A DNA stretch of 64,000 nt from the NCBI RefSeq assembly GCF_051013375.1, contig NZ_CP142125.1; one strand, written 5' to 3'. Within the stretch, counting starts at the first letter, position 1. Each line of letters starts with the position of its first letter. Below the pieces are notes generated by a model that made no database searches, was not told the DNA's origin, and saw only the letters and a list, made by a program, of their open reading frames with translations. Both the position numbers and the translations under genes were made by a program. Source of the DNA: Kordia algicida (GTDB taxonomy: Bacteria > Bacteroidota > Bacteroidia > Flavobacteriales > Flavobacteriaceae). Of this stretch, positions 41,290 to 50,597 are shown in pieces.

Positions 41290-42120
41290 ATGGAAAAATT
41301 AAAAGAAATCATACAAGAGAACTTTCATAAAGAAAAAAGAAATAACATCACATTTTTAACGGGCGCAGGATTGTCTGCCGCAAGCGGAATTCCCACGTAT
41401 CGAAGTACAGACGGAATTTGGGTAAAAGGCACTAAATATCACAAACCAGAAGAATTTGGAACGTTTAGCTACTTTAGCAAAAATCAGGAAGAAGTTTGGC
41501 AGTTTAATCTATTCCGCAAAGGAATGTTTCAAAAAGCACAACCAAACGATTCCCATAAACTATTGGCAAAAATTGAGAAATTAATACCAGAGGAATTCTC
41601 CATTATTACGCAAAATATTGATGGATTGCATCAACGTGGAGGAAACTCTGGAAACAAAGTATTTGAAATTCATGGAAACATGCGAACGGTTCGCTGTTCT
41701 TTAGAATGTTCAAAAGCTGTATATCTATATCCAAAAGATATCACAATTGACCGTATCGATCAAGATTTAACCGATGATATTTGGGATAAACTCGAATGTC
41801 CAAAATGTGGCGCAGTCATGCGACCAAATATATTATGGTTTGACGAATACTACAACGAACGTTTGTACAAAGTTGATTCTACCATGCGCATTGCCAAAAA
41901 CACAGGAATCTTAATTGTCATCGGAACTTCAGGAGCCACAACATTGCCTTTAGAATTGGTAAAACAAACGCTCAAATATGGCGGTTATGTGTTGGATGTA
42001 AATTTGGAAGATAACAACATTACCAAACTCATTGAAGGTAAAAAAAGAGTTGTTTCTTACCGAACGACAAGTGATGCGTTTTTGAGTGAGTTTCACAATA
42101 TTTTAAAAGAACTGATGTAA
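41290..42120 (+). CDS. Sir2 family NAD-dependent protein deacylase
   Basis: The 276-residue sirtuin has the NAD site GAGLSAASGIPTYRS, TQNIDGLHQR, the catalytic His in FEIHGNMR, and a Cys4 zinc site (CSLEC in the first half, CPKCGAVMRP in the second). GTSGATTLPLEL completes the NAD pocket. It removes acyl groups from lysine using NAD+ and gives O-acyl-ADP-ribose, which the macro domain and glycohydrolases of the same cluster could process. An ADP-ribosyltransferase activity is also possible for some sirtuins. Confidence 0.94.
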   Translation: MEKLKEIIQENFHKEKRNNITFLTGAGLSAASGIPTYRSTDGIWVKGTKYHKPEEFGTFSYFSKNQEEVWQFNLFRKGMFQKAQPNDSHKLLAKIEKLIPEEFSIITQNIDGLHQRGGNSGNKVFEIHGNMRTVRCSLECSKAVYLYPKDITIDRIDQDLTDDIWDKLECPKCGAVMRPNILWFDEYYNERLYKVDSTMRIAKNTGILIVIGTSGATTLPLELVKQTLKYGGYVLDVNLEDNNITKLIEGKKRVVSYRTTSDAFLSEFHNILKELM

Positions 42121-42126
42121 GAATTG

Positions 42127-43032
42127 ATGATTGAAAATACATTTATAAATCGTTTTAAAGGTAGTATTTTGTTAGGCGCTATTGGTGATGCTTGGGGAAG
42201 TGCTTACGAAAATCAGTCACTTCCTGATGAAAAAGCTTTTTATCTATTTAAAGAGCCTGAAAAACCTAAAATATGGCAATTTACAGACGATACACAACTA
42301 ACTTTAGCAACCTGTGAAGCTATTTTGGAAGACCCAACTGTAGCTCCGAAAACATTGATAACGTACTTTTTAAAATATTACAATAAAAATCGTATCAATG
42401 GAATCGGAGCTGCTACGCTAAAGGCATTACAAGAATTAAATGCTGGAGCGCATTGGAGTCAAACAGGAAGAAAAGGTGAATTTTCCGCAGGAAATGGAAG
42501 CGCCATGCGAATTGCTCCGTTAGCTTTTCTAAATAATATTTCTAGAGAACGTATTCGAGAAATAAGCTACATCACACATCAAAATGAAGAAGCATATGTT
42601 GGTGCTTTAGTTGTTGTTTTAGCTATCAAGGAAATTATAAATAACAATTGGAATGACACTTCTTTAATAAAACATATCATTCCAAAACTTCCCGACACCA
42701 ACGTAAAAGACAGATTGATTGCACTACATGAACTAGAAAATACATCAATTATAGATGTTGGCAAGCTTGGAAACAATGGTTATGTAGTGAATTCGATTCC
42801 TTTAGCAATTTTTGCTGCTCAAAAAGTAAAAACGCAATCAATTACAAGTATCTTTGAAGAACTCATTACTGTTGGTGGTGATACAGATACCAATTGTTCT
42901 ATTGCTGGACAAATAATGGGCACTTACGTGGGAATTGACAAAATTCCAAAAATATTAAAAGACAACATAAAACCACTTTCGGGTTATAATAATTTACAAA
43001 ACATTATCAATAAGTTACCAAATACAAATTGA
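42127..43032 (+). CDS. ADP-ribosylglycohydrolase 3
   Basis: The protein has 301 residues from the ATG at 42127, third DraG-type protein of the island. It opens with FKGSILLGAIGDAWGSAYE; the metal sites are WQFTDDTQLTLA and GGDTDTNCSIAGQ, both intact. GNGSAMRIAPLAF and THQNEEA also match. It is separated from Sir2 by six bases. Three separate glycohydrolases in one cluster suggest three different substrates rather than dosage. Confidence 0.92.
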   Translation: MIENTFINRFKGSILLGAIGDAWGSAYENQSLPDEKAFYLFKEPEKPKIWQFTDDTQLTLATCEAILEDPTVAPKTLITYFLKYYNKNRINGIGAATLKALQELNAGAHWSQTGRKGEFSAGNGSAMRIAPLAFLNNISRERIREISYITHQNEEAYVGALVVVLAIKEIINNNWNDTSLIKHIIPKLPDTNVKDRLIALHELENTSIIDVGKLGNNGYVVNSIPLAIFAAQKVKTQSITSIFEELITVGGDTDTNCSIAGQIMGTYVGIDKIPKILKDNIKPLSGYNNLQNIINKLPNTN

Positions 43033-43055
43033 TCTATTTTAGAAAAATTTTATAG

Positions 43056-43063
43056 TATTTTTG
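43056..43063 (+). promoter_or_regulatory. -7 element before the phosphatase gene
   Basis: TATTTTTG, 16 nt before the ATG at 43080, in a 47-bp gap, the largest in the last part of the island. It may start a separate message for the last two genes. Confidence 0.35.
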
Positions 43064-43079
43064 ATGAAATTAACATCAC

Positions 43080-43835
43080 ATGAGAACACTAGCCATAGGA
43101 GACATACATGGAGGATTTAGAGCGTTAACGCAAGTGCTAGAACGCGCCAAGGTTACCACAGATGATACGCTTATTTTCTTAGGCGATTATGTTGATGGAT
43201 GGAGCGAATCTGCAGAATTGGTAGAATTCTTACTACAACTCAACACCAAACAGCAATGTATTTTTATTCGTGGAAATCATGATGTTTGGTGTCATGAATG
43301 GTTGCTAGACGGACATGTCAGTGATGTTTGGTACATGCACGGCGGAAAAGAAACGCTAGAAAGTTACGAACGTATCAAATACAATAAGCAACAACATTTG
43401 GAATTCTATGAAAATCTAGAAAACTACTATCTTGATGAGCAAAATAGACTGTTTCTCCATGCAGGTTTTACCTCCATGCACGGCGTCACAAAAGAACATT
43501 ATCCGAAGAATTTCTATTTTGATAGGACTTTGATTGAATCTGCGTTACTAGCTGAAAAGATAGGTCTTGACAATCTCAGTGATGCGCGTTACGCTCCAAG
43601 ACGTTTTCAACATTACAAAGAAATTTATGTTGGTCATACGCCAACCATTGGATACAATTATCATATTCCCATGAAAGCACATAATTTATGGGATGTAGAT
43701 ACAGGAGCTGCTTTTACAGGAAAACTATCTATCTTAGATATTGATACCAAAGATTATTGGCAAAGCGATCCGCTTCCCGACTTATATCCTGATGAAAAAG
43801 GAAGAAACAAAATGCGCGTTATTCGTAAAAAATGA
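43080..43835 (+). CDS. PPP-type metallophosphoesterase
   Basis: The 251-residue protein carries the metal motifs of the PPP phosphatase group: GDIHGG (7-12), GDYVDGW and RGNHDVW, then a distal His in VGHTPTIGYN. The opening MRTLAIGDIHGGFRAL matches bacterial PPP/ApaH-like enzymes. It could act on phosphoprotein, dinucleotide or ADP-ribose phosphate; the location next to KptA, macro and Sir2 favours the last, as inference. It overlaps the next gene by four bases. Confidence 0.85.
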   Translation: MRTLAIGDIHGGFRALTQVLERAKVTTDDTLIFLGDYVDGWSESAELVEFLLQLNTKQQCIFIRGNHDVWCHEWLLDGHVSDVWYMHGGKETLESYERIKYNKQQHLEFYENLENYYLDEQNRLFLHAGFTSMHGVTKEHYPKNFYFDRTLIESALLAEKIGLDNLSDARYAPRRFQHYKEIYVGHTPTIGYNYHIPMKAHNLWDVDTGAAFTGKLSILDIDTKDYWQSDPLPDLYPDEKGRNKMRVIRKK

Positions 43836-44467
43836 ACTGTCTAAAAACTACATACTTTTTTGATTTTGAAAATGAGATCATTCAAAAATTAATTGCTTCT
43901 CATAAAGAAAATACAACTTCCGACAAAGAGAAAGCAATTGCATTGTACAACAATGTTCGAGACAATTGGAAATATGATCCGTATAGTATTAGCTTTTCAA
44001 AAGAAAACTACAAAGCAAGTACAATTGCACAAAAAGAAACAGGAAATTGCGTTGAAAAATCAATTTTATTAATTGCCTGTTTAAGAGCAGTTGGCATTCC
44101 TGCGAGACTTCATTTAGGTAAAGTAAAAAATCATATTGCCGTAGAAAGACTTACAGAAAAATTTGGTTCTAATGAACTCACACCACATGGAATGGTAAAT
44201 GTATTTTTAAACAATCAATGGTTAAAAATGTCGCCTGCGTTTAATGTTTCGCTATGTAAAAAATTCAATGTGGAACCATTAGAGTTTGATGGAGAAAATA
44301 GTTCTTTTTTGCAACAATATAATAACGAAGGCAGTTTGTTTATGGAATATACTGCCGATTATGGTTTTTTTGAAGATGTTCCACTGGATTTCATGAAGAA
44401 AAATGTAAAAGAACATTACCCTCATATTTTTGATACTGACAATAATGAAACCGAATTTAAACTTTGA
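43832..44467 (+). CDS. Transglutaminase-like cysteine protease-fold protein
   Basis: This 211-residue protein has no signal peptide. The core has the catalytic Cys in ETGNCVEKSILLIACLRAVGIPARL and the His in PHGMVNVFLNNQWLKM. The usual third residue Asp is not obvious (the strand reads KMSPAFN), so the triad may be incomplete or supplied elsewhere. Members often cleave or crosslink peptides. It is the last gene of the island, overlapping the phosphatase gene by four bases; the tail is acidic. Confidence 0.8.
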   Translation: MNCLKTTYFFDFENEIIQKLIASHKENTTSDKEKAIALYNNVRDNWKYDPYSISFSKENYKASTIAQKETGNCVEKSILLIACLRAVGIPARLHLGKVKNHIAVERLTEKFGSNELTPHGMVNVFLNNQWLKMSPAFNVSLCKKFNVEPLEFDGENSSFLQQYNNEGSLFMEYTADYGFFEDVPLDFMKKNVKEHYPHIFDTDNNETEFKL

Positions 44468-44785
44468 TTTTTACATTAAGAAACTAAATATCTGTTAAGA
44501 AAATATCCTGATTCATGACTCTATAAATCTTGGCTCTTTTTTACCTCGAATTCACGAATGTTTTTCGGTTCTCTCTTTTCCTTTGAATTATTTTCACGAA
44601 TTGCTAACCGTTGTTGGAAACTGTCCTGATTCCTGACTCTTTTAATCCTGAATCTGTCTAACCACGAATATTGTCTATTTTCTAGAGCTGTCATTCCGCA
44701 CTTGGTACGGAATCCACTTTGAACCTTTGTAGATTCCTGTCTACACAGGAATGACATCAGAAAAACTTCCTGATTCATGAATCTA
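44468..44785. repeat. Repeat-filled gap after the island
   Basis: Contains one copy of the CACGAATTCACGAATT family (44540-44622) and two REP-like hairpins in opposite orientation: GTCATTCCGCACTTGGTACG (44690-44714) and GATTCCTGTCTACACAGGAA (44732-44756), plus TCCTGATTC repeats. No gene is seen; the island and the minus-strand glycoside hydrolase converge here. Confidence 0.7.
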
Positions 44786-46312
44786 TCAATCTTGAATCTT
44801 TCCAACCAAAACCTCAAAAGCCAATTTCTTCTTCCCATCTTTATCAATAATTCCAAACTTTTTCTGCGGATTGGTGCGCCACGGACGATTCCCAACTACC
44901 GAACTCGGAATATCTTCAAAATCATACAACGTCCAAGCCAAATACGAAAGGTTTTCTGCTTTTAAAACAGTTTGCATTTCTTGATAATAATCAGCTTGCT
45001 TCTGTTCAGAACCTACAAATGGTTTCCAAAATCCGCCATACGAAGATTGTCCATATTCTCCCAAAATAATAGGTTTATTGTTGATTTTAGCTTTCAAATT
45101 GGAATACTGCTGCGTAAAATCTGCGGCAGCGTCATAATAATGAAAAGACACAAAATCGAGCTTATCTTGCAATAAATGTGCACTTTCCGTGTTTGACCAA
45201 CCAATGGTAACCAAATGTTGATTATCAACCGATTTTATCAACGAAATCATACTTTCCAACCACGCCAAAACATTTTCTTTTCCACGCGATTCAAAGTCTA
45301 AATTTGGTTCGTTTTTAATATCCCACGCTACAATTGCATTGTGATTTTTGAAGGTAGAAACTATCGTTTCTGCATGTCGTTGCGTCAATGTCCAATCTAA
45401 AATGTCGTAGTTTCCATAAAAATCAAAAAGTGTCAATACAACTTTCAGTTTTTTAGTTTCAGCAGCATCCAACACTTGTTGTAACTTTTCTAGCTTAGCT
45501 GGTTTTACAGTTGCTTTGCCAAAATCTTCATACTGTACAAAAATTCGAATCGTATTCAATCCTGCATTTTTGATGATTTCAAAGTCATTTTTAATAATTT
45601 CTAGATCAAATTGATCGCCAAACATGTCCCAAGGTGTCGCTTGCGGATAATAATTAATGCCTTTCATATTCAAGCTCGAAACTGCTTTCGTTCTTACCAC
45701 TTTTTCAGCAGTTTTCACTTGTTCTTTTACCAAATGACGCACACGCCAAAAACCATCTTCCAAAAGTAAAATTGCTTTGTAATTTGCTGTTTCGGTAGTT
45801 TCTATGACTAACTTTCCATCTTTGTACAATTGCTTGTATTCGACTACATTTTCATCTTTTAAAACAATTAATTGTCCGTCTTCACTAAAAAATTCAATAT
45901 TCGGTTGATGCGAAAGTGTTGTTGCGTTTACAGAAATTTGTTGTGCTTTATTTTGCGTCAAAAAGTCTATGATATTCTTACGCGCATTTTCGGTATAATA
46001 ATCGTCAATTCCTACAATTTGATTGGTTTTATACGCTACATGTTTTACATACCAAGCATTCAAATAATCTTTTTCAATTTTTGCTAAAGTTTGTAAGTCT
46101 AGTTTTCTACCTTCATTTCCATCATCTGTCCACGTCATTTTTGGCAAATACACTTCCGCTTTTTTCACTTCTGTGTGTAGCATTTTGCTTCTATCTGCGC
46201 CCGTATTTAGGTAACTAAACGAGCTGCTAATAAGAAAAATAAGCATGGAAATAATGACAACATATGTCAATACTAAAAACCCGCGCATAATATTTTTATC
46301 TGCTTTTACCAT
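44786..46312 (-). CDS. Membrane-anchored glycoside hydrolase (GH5-like)
   Basis: The 508-residue protein has one N-terminal membrane segment (about 10-32), an NTF2- or stalk-like region (about 60-190) and a TIM-barrel hydrolase (about 205-505). GINYYPQATPWDMF begins the barrel; AIVAWDIKNEPNLDF holds the acid/base Glu and KPIILGEYGQSS the nucleophile Glu; LSYLAWTLYDFEDIP follows. This fits clan GH-A, close to GH5. It probably trims or remodels a polysaccharide outside the cell. It overlaps the upstream Ig-like gene by seven bases. Confidence 0.8.
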   Translation of the reverse strand: MVKADKNIMRGFLVLTYVVIISMLIFLISSSFSYLNTGADRSKMLHTEVKKAEVYLPKMTWTDDGNEGRKLDLQTLAKIEKDYLNAWYVKHVAYKTNQIVGIDDYYTENARKNIIDFLTQNKAQQISVNATTLSHQPNIEFFSEDGQLIVLKDENVVEYKQLYKDGKLVIETTETANYKAILLLEDGFWRVRHLVKEQVKTAEKVVRTKAVSSLNMKGINYYPQATPWDMFGDQFDLEIIKNDFEIIKNAGLNTIRIFVQYEDFGKATVKPAKLEKLQQVLDAAETKKLKVVLTLFDFYGNYDILDWTLTQRHAETIVSTFKNHNAIVAWDIKNEPNLDFESRGKENVLAWLESMISLIKSVDNQHLVTIGWSNTESAHLLQDKLDFVSFHYYDAAADFTQQYSNLKAKINNKPIILGEYGQSSYGGFWKPFVGSEQKQADYYQEMQTVLKAENLSYLAWTLYDFEDIPSSVVGNRPWRTNPQKKFGIIDKDGKKKLAFEVLVGKIQD

Positions 46313-47517
46313 AGTTTTTTGGCTTTAACTGTTTTTGTAATTCCTGCGGTTGTGATTTCAAAATCGTAGTTTCCGTTGCTTAAAATATTCGGATTCAACT
46401 CAAAATTCACAAATCCGTCACGCGATTCTTTTAGATAACTTTCAATCACTTTTCCGTTTTGAGAAACAATACAAGTAACTTGCAAACCATCAGGAATCAG
46501 TTGATTCATAAAACTTCGCAACGGACCAATTTTAATATTTCGATTGTTTTTGGAGAATGAAATCGTAAAATCATCCATCACTTTTTTATACGTTAACGAA
46601 ATCGTATTGCTTTTTGAAATTCCAGTAACAAAAGCTTGCACCTTCCAAGTTTCGGCATGATCGGGATGCAATAGTTGCGCGGTTGCGACACCATCAATGG
46701 TCATACCTGAAGTTTTTAGCAGGTTTCCATCAGTATTTTCAATGAAAAATTCCACGAAAGTGCCATCGCTCACAATATTATTATTTTCATCTTTCAGTAT
46801 CGAAGTGGTAAACGTCGTGATTTGATTTCCATCAGCATATTCGTGTGGTCGCTTGGCATAAATTTCAAAATCGGTAGAAATTGCAGGCAATACGTTTACG
46901 GTAAATTCTTTGGAATTCAGTCCCAAACATTCAGTGGCGAGCAACATTCTGCCACTTTTTGTCGGCGCATAAATATTTTGATACGCAATGAGGTTTTTTG
47001 TCTGAATCGTTTCCTGCTGTTCAGTTGCCAAAAACTGACGCTTCAAAGCAACTTTTGTATTTTCTTTTACAGGATTATCTAAAGCATCCGTTGGAATCAC
47101 GACCAACATCGTATAATCGTTTTCATCAGCGGCAATACTTGGCGGACCAACATAGGTTTCCATTGAAACAGGTTGGTTTTGTGAGTGAATGGTAAATGTG
47201 CCTGAAAGTGAGTTTTTAGTATCTAAAAGTTTCCAGTTGACAATGCCAGTTTTGGCACAAATTTGTGTCGGAATCGTGTATTGTAATTGGTTGTTTTTCG
47301 CTGTTGCGGATACCAAAGTAGTTCCGTAACTGTTGGTACAATATAACACGATTGAAGCATCTTGCGTTCCTGAAAATGTAAGTACGATCGTTTCGCCAGC
47401 CGTAAATTCTTGTTGTGAAGTTTCTAATCGAATCGTTTCGGATGTGTTCGTACTGAGTCCATTCGCGCTTGACGCAACAAAGAAAAAGCAGTAAAATATA
47501 TAGTGTAAGTTCATCAT
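46306..47517 (-). CDS. Secreted Ig-like/invasin-type beta protein
   Basis: The 403-residue protein has a signal peptide (about 1-20, ending SSANG). Several Ig-like or bacterial macroglobulin-type beta domains are seen (for example FTAGETIVLTFSGTQDASIVLYC, EYADGNQITTFTTSILKDENNNIVSDGTFVEFFIE). The latter matches the Big-1 pattern. It lies between the GH-like protein and the 1027-residue membrane protein in a tightly overlapping three-gene set, so it likely forms part of the same envelope complex. No named function. Confidence 0.65.
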   Translation of the reverse strand: MMNLHYIFYCFFFVASSANGLSTNTSETIRLETSQQEFTAGETIVLTFSGTQDASIVLYCTNSYGTTLVSATAKNNQLQYTIPTQICAKTGIVNWKLLDTKNSLSGTFTIHSQNQPVSMETYVGPPSIAADENDYTMLVVIPTDALDNPVKENTKVALKRQFLATEQQETIQTKNLIAYQNIYAPTKSGRMLLATECLGLNSKEFTVNVLPAISTDFEIYAKRPHEYADGNQITTFTTSILKDENNNIVSDGTFVEFFIENTDGNLLKTSGMTIDGVATAQLLHPDHAETWKVQAFVTGISKSNTISLTYKKVMDDFTISFSKNNRNIKIGPLRSFMNQLIPDGLQVTCIVSQNGKVIESYLKESRDGFVNFELNPNILSNGNYDFEITTAGITKTVKAKKLW

Positions 47518-50500
47518 TTTGGGTTTCCGATATACGCATTCATTTCAATTTTTACAAAGTTGTACAGCGGATGCGAAATTTTCTGTAATACGTTGTGATT
47601 TTTTCTATTTGAGATAATTTTATTCGAGATATCTTCGTTCGGCAAACCGTTTACATAACAATTTTCCATGTTTGTATTGACGATTTTTACCGTTTCATTT
47701 TGCAAAATTTTATACTGAAAAGCTTGTTTGCGTTGCTGACGAATTCCGTGATCTAAAAATTGATGATCTACCCACAAAAGTTGCTGATTTTCATCATAAT
47801 ACGAAATGAGTAATTGTGGAACTGTGATTTCTTGCAATCCGCTATTAAACAGATTTCCTTTGATGGTTTTTTGGTTGATGTTTACATTGCTCAACGCGAT
47901 ATTTTTGTACAAGTCAGCTCCTGAAACATTTCCTGCGGCTTGCAAGTTGAATTTTGTGGGTGTATCTGCGAGTTCCACTGGCGTAAATTCGTCTGGATTG
48001 AAGGTTTCTGGAATCGAATCTTTCGTTTTGGACCATGCAATTCCTTCAAAGTTAATTCGGAACGAAGTCGCTTCTTTCGGCATCAATTTGTGCTTCATGT
48101 GGTATTTTGCATTATACGTTGCCAATTCCACATTTTCGTCGTTGTACAAGGTTCCTTTTAGCACAACATCGGCTGGCACATTGTCTATGTTTTGTACTTC
48201 GCCCACAATTGCGTAATGTCCGTTATGCTGTACCAATTTCGCCGAAATGATTTCTAAAACAGGTTGTTTTAGTACATCTTCATGATAGGTTTGCTCGGTT
48301 GTAATTCTTCTTCTTCCGTGATTAAAATATGCCGTTTTATTGTTAGAAAATAGTTGATCTGGTGGCAAATCGGCTTCCATCATTTCCGCTTCCAAAAACC
48401 ATTTTCCTTGTTGTTTTATGGCAGTTTTATAATCTGTTTTTTCAATTTTTTCCAACGGCGTAATCCATTTTGTAATCACTTTTAGTGTTGCCAAATTATC
48501 CGTTTCAGTCGTGATTTCGGTTGTTATTGCATCTAGTTTTGCATACGAACTTAACAAACCATCTGTAGACGAAATTTCAAGCATATACTGCGCAATAGTA
48601 ATGTTGTTTTCTGGATTGATAAAACTGTGTGCTGTTTCAAATTCTTTAAAATCGAGTGCGTCATAATATGCTTTTACCACATTTTCAGGCGAACGTTGTG
48701 CATCATTTTTAATATAAAATTGATACGTTCCAAAAGCTAAAATTCCAATCAAGATTATTGCCCAAACATGACTTAGGTTTACAATATTTCTAGAGAATTT
48801 TGTGTAGCTTTTTTTGAATTGTAAATATACTTCTGAATCATTTCGCTTTCGCTGAATATATCTCAGGAATATGGGCTGAATGTTGCATAAAATCGCCAAG
48901 ATGACAGTAAAAAACGGAATAATTCCCCAAGCTAATTTTTGCCAAGTAGAAACCTCATCTTTTGGTAAGATTGATGATAATGGTGGAACATTCAGTTTTT
49001 CCCAAACCATGATCCCATTTTCTAGTTGTGGCAAACGTTGCCAACCGCAGAAATAGAGAATTGGATCGTAAAATTTATCGTTGGAGAAAATGTATTTTAG
49101 ATTGTATTTTTCAGGTGTTGTTAAGAATTGTTGCAGCGAACCAATTCCGGCAACGCCTTTAAATTTTGAGTTTTCCAAACGTTCTATGGGTCGCGTAGTA
49201 AGTTCTGGTAAACGACGTGCCGAATGATAGTTTCCATCAACAGTCATTGCGTTTGTTTGTGCCGACAACCATGCCATTTGATCGCCAAAGCCAAGTGGTA
49301 AATAACGCCATTGATCGTGTTGATCTTGGTTGAGAAAATTCACAATTGGCAACATGTTTATTTTTTGTGGTTGCGATGGTCTGAAATATCCCAAACTCAT
49401 CGTGAAAATGGTTGTAAAGACGAATAAAATTGCCAATCCGCCACCAATAATTCGATGATACATGGCACCAAATTTTTCCTGTAAGTATGTTTTTAAATCT
49501 GCTTCTGAAAAACGATAGACAAATTCGCCAAAAAGCGGTAATGACATGATCGAAGCCCACAAGGTAAATCTATCTAAAGTTAGAATATTGAAAGCGGTTT
49601 CGCCTAAAATCATACGCGGAATTGGTGTTGTTCCGCCAGTTCCTAAGATAAATAGTAAGGTTATGGACAAACCAAAAAACAAATAGCGTTTGCTGTAGTA
49701 TCTGTAGAAAATATAAGGTAATAAGAACAGTAAAATTCCCCACGGAATTAAGAAAAAAACCAAACCTGATGACGTAATTTCCAAGAAATGATCTCGCGAA
49801 CCATGCGGAATTGGCACTTGCGTAATTGGATTATTTTTAGAGTTGATCCAATACGGTAAAATGCAGCCAACGATAATGACTAAAGAACACATTCCAAAAC
49901 CTACAATTCGTTTAAAAAGCTTTGTAAAGTTTCTCCAAAACACCCAAAAGGTAATTTCTTTTGTCGTATTGACTTCTTCACGTGCAGCATCCATAATGAC
50001 CATTCCGATCAACGGAAAAATAAAGAAAACCATTCCAAAAATTGGTGTTACGTGATGTGAAGTTACCGTAACCGCAATCAGCGAAAGCGACGTAAAAAAG
50101 TACTTGTATTTGCCTGTTTTCAACCAAAGATAAATCTCCGGAAGGGCATGCATCAACACAGAAATTCCCACAATACTTGGTAGCTGTCCGAAAATATGCA
50201 AGGTTTCTAAAAAAGAAGATGAAAAAACAGCAAGAATAGCAGCGTAACCAGCTACTCTTTTGTTTCCTGACATGAGTAACGAGAAACGATATACTCCGGT
50301 AATGAATAAGATAACTGCAATGATTGCAACCGTAAATAATCCGAATTTTAAACCACCAATAAACGACAGCGCACCAATAGATTGATGTACTAACGGCGGA
50401 TAACTCATCACAGTAAAGCCTGTGTACCATTTGTAACTCCAAGGTTCAAACCAACTGTTGGCGTAATGGTCGGCAAAAAATAAGTGAATTAATGCATCAT

Positions 50501-50597
50501 AGGTTGTTTCGAGCGTGAAAAAGATAGCCGTACCGTGAAACGCCACTCCGAGAAGTAGTGCTAATAGTAGTAGTTTGTTTGTGGTCTTTTCCATCAT
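47514..50597 (-). CDS. PTPS-related/GT-C-like polysaccharide membrane protein
   Basis: In this 1027-residue protein the first 560 residues have about 13 membrane segments. The opening DALIHLFFADHYANSWFEPWSYKWYTGFTVMSYPPLVHQ resembles the 6-pyruvoyl-tetrahydropterin-synthase-related membrane protein family, a GT-C-like group tied to exopolysaccharide production. A second membrane segment (about 615-635) precedes a periplasmic part of about 390 residues with NTF2-like and beta domains (VVKAYYDALDFKEFETAHSF). It is the first gene of the three-gene minus-strand unit and overlaps the next by four bases. Confidence 0.75.
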   Translation of the reverse strand: MMEKTTNKLLLLALLLGVAFHGTAIFFTLETTYDALIHLFFADHYANSWFEPWSYKWYTGFTVMSYPPLVHQSIGALSFIGGLKFGLFTVAIIAVILFITGVYRFSLLMSGNKRVAGYAAILAVFSSSFLETLHIFGQLPSIVGISVLMHALPEIYLWLKTGKYKYFFTSLSLIAVTVTSHHVTPIFGMVFFIFPLIGMVIMDAAREEVNTTKEITFWVFWRNFTKLFKRIVGFGMCSLVIIVGCILPYWINSKNNPITQVPIPHGSRDHFLEITSSGLVFFLIPWGILLFLLPYIFYRYYSKRYLFFGLSITLLFILGTGGTTPIPRMILGETAFNILTLDRFTLWASIMSLPLFGEFVYRFSEADLKTYLQEKFGAMYHRIIGGGLAILFVFTTIFTMSLGYFRPSQPQKINMLPIVNFLNQDQHDQWRYLPLGFGDQMAWLSAQTNAMTVDGNYHSARRLPELTTRPIERLENSKFKGVAGIGSLQQFLTTPEKYNLKYIFSNDKFYDPILYFCGWQRLPQLENGIMVWEKLNVPPLSSILPKDEVSTWQKLAWGIIPFFTVILAILCNIQPIFLRYIQRKRNDSEVYLQFKKSYTKFSRNIVNLSHVWAIILIGILAFGTYQFYIKNDAQRSPENVVKAYYDALDFKEFETAHSFINPENNITIAQYMLEISSTDGLLSSYAKLDAITTEITTETDNLATLKVITKWITPLEKIEKTDYKTAIKQQGKWFLEAEMMEADLPPDQLFSNNKTAYFNHGRRRITTEQTYHEDVLKQPVLEIISAKLVQHNGHYAIVGEVQNIDNVPADVVLKGTLYNDENVELATYNAKYHMKHKLMPKEATSFRINFEGIAWSKTKDSIPETFNPDEFTPVELADTPTKFNLQAAGNVSGADLYKNIALSNVNINQKTIKGNLFNSGLQEITVPQLLISYYDENQQLLWVDHQFLDHGIRQQRKQAFQYKILQNETVKIVNTNMENCYVNGLPNEDISNKIISNRKNHNVLQKISHPLYNFVKIEMNAYIGNPK

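Noticed and set aside
44521..44895. Open frame of 124 codons after the island
   Set aside because: Translated repeats (WLDRFRIKRVRNQDSF and similar) overlapping the hydrolase end.
49978..50442. Open frame of 154 codons in another frame of the 1027-residue gene
   Set aside because: Same strand, other frame, rich in Cys/Tyr/Arg; composition of a shadow frame.
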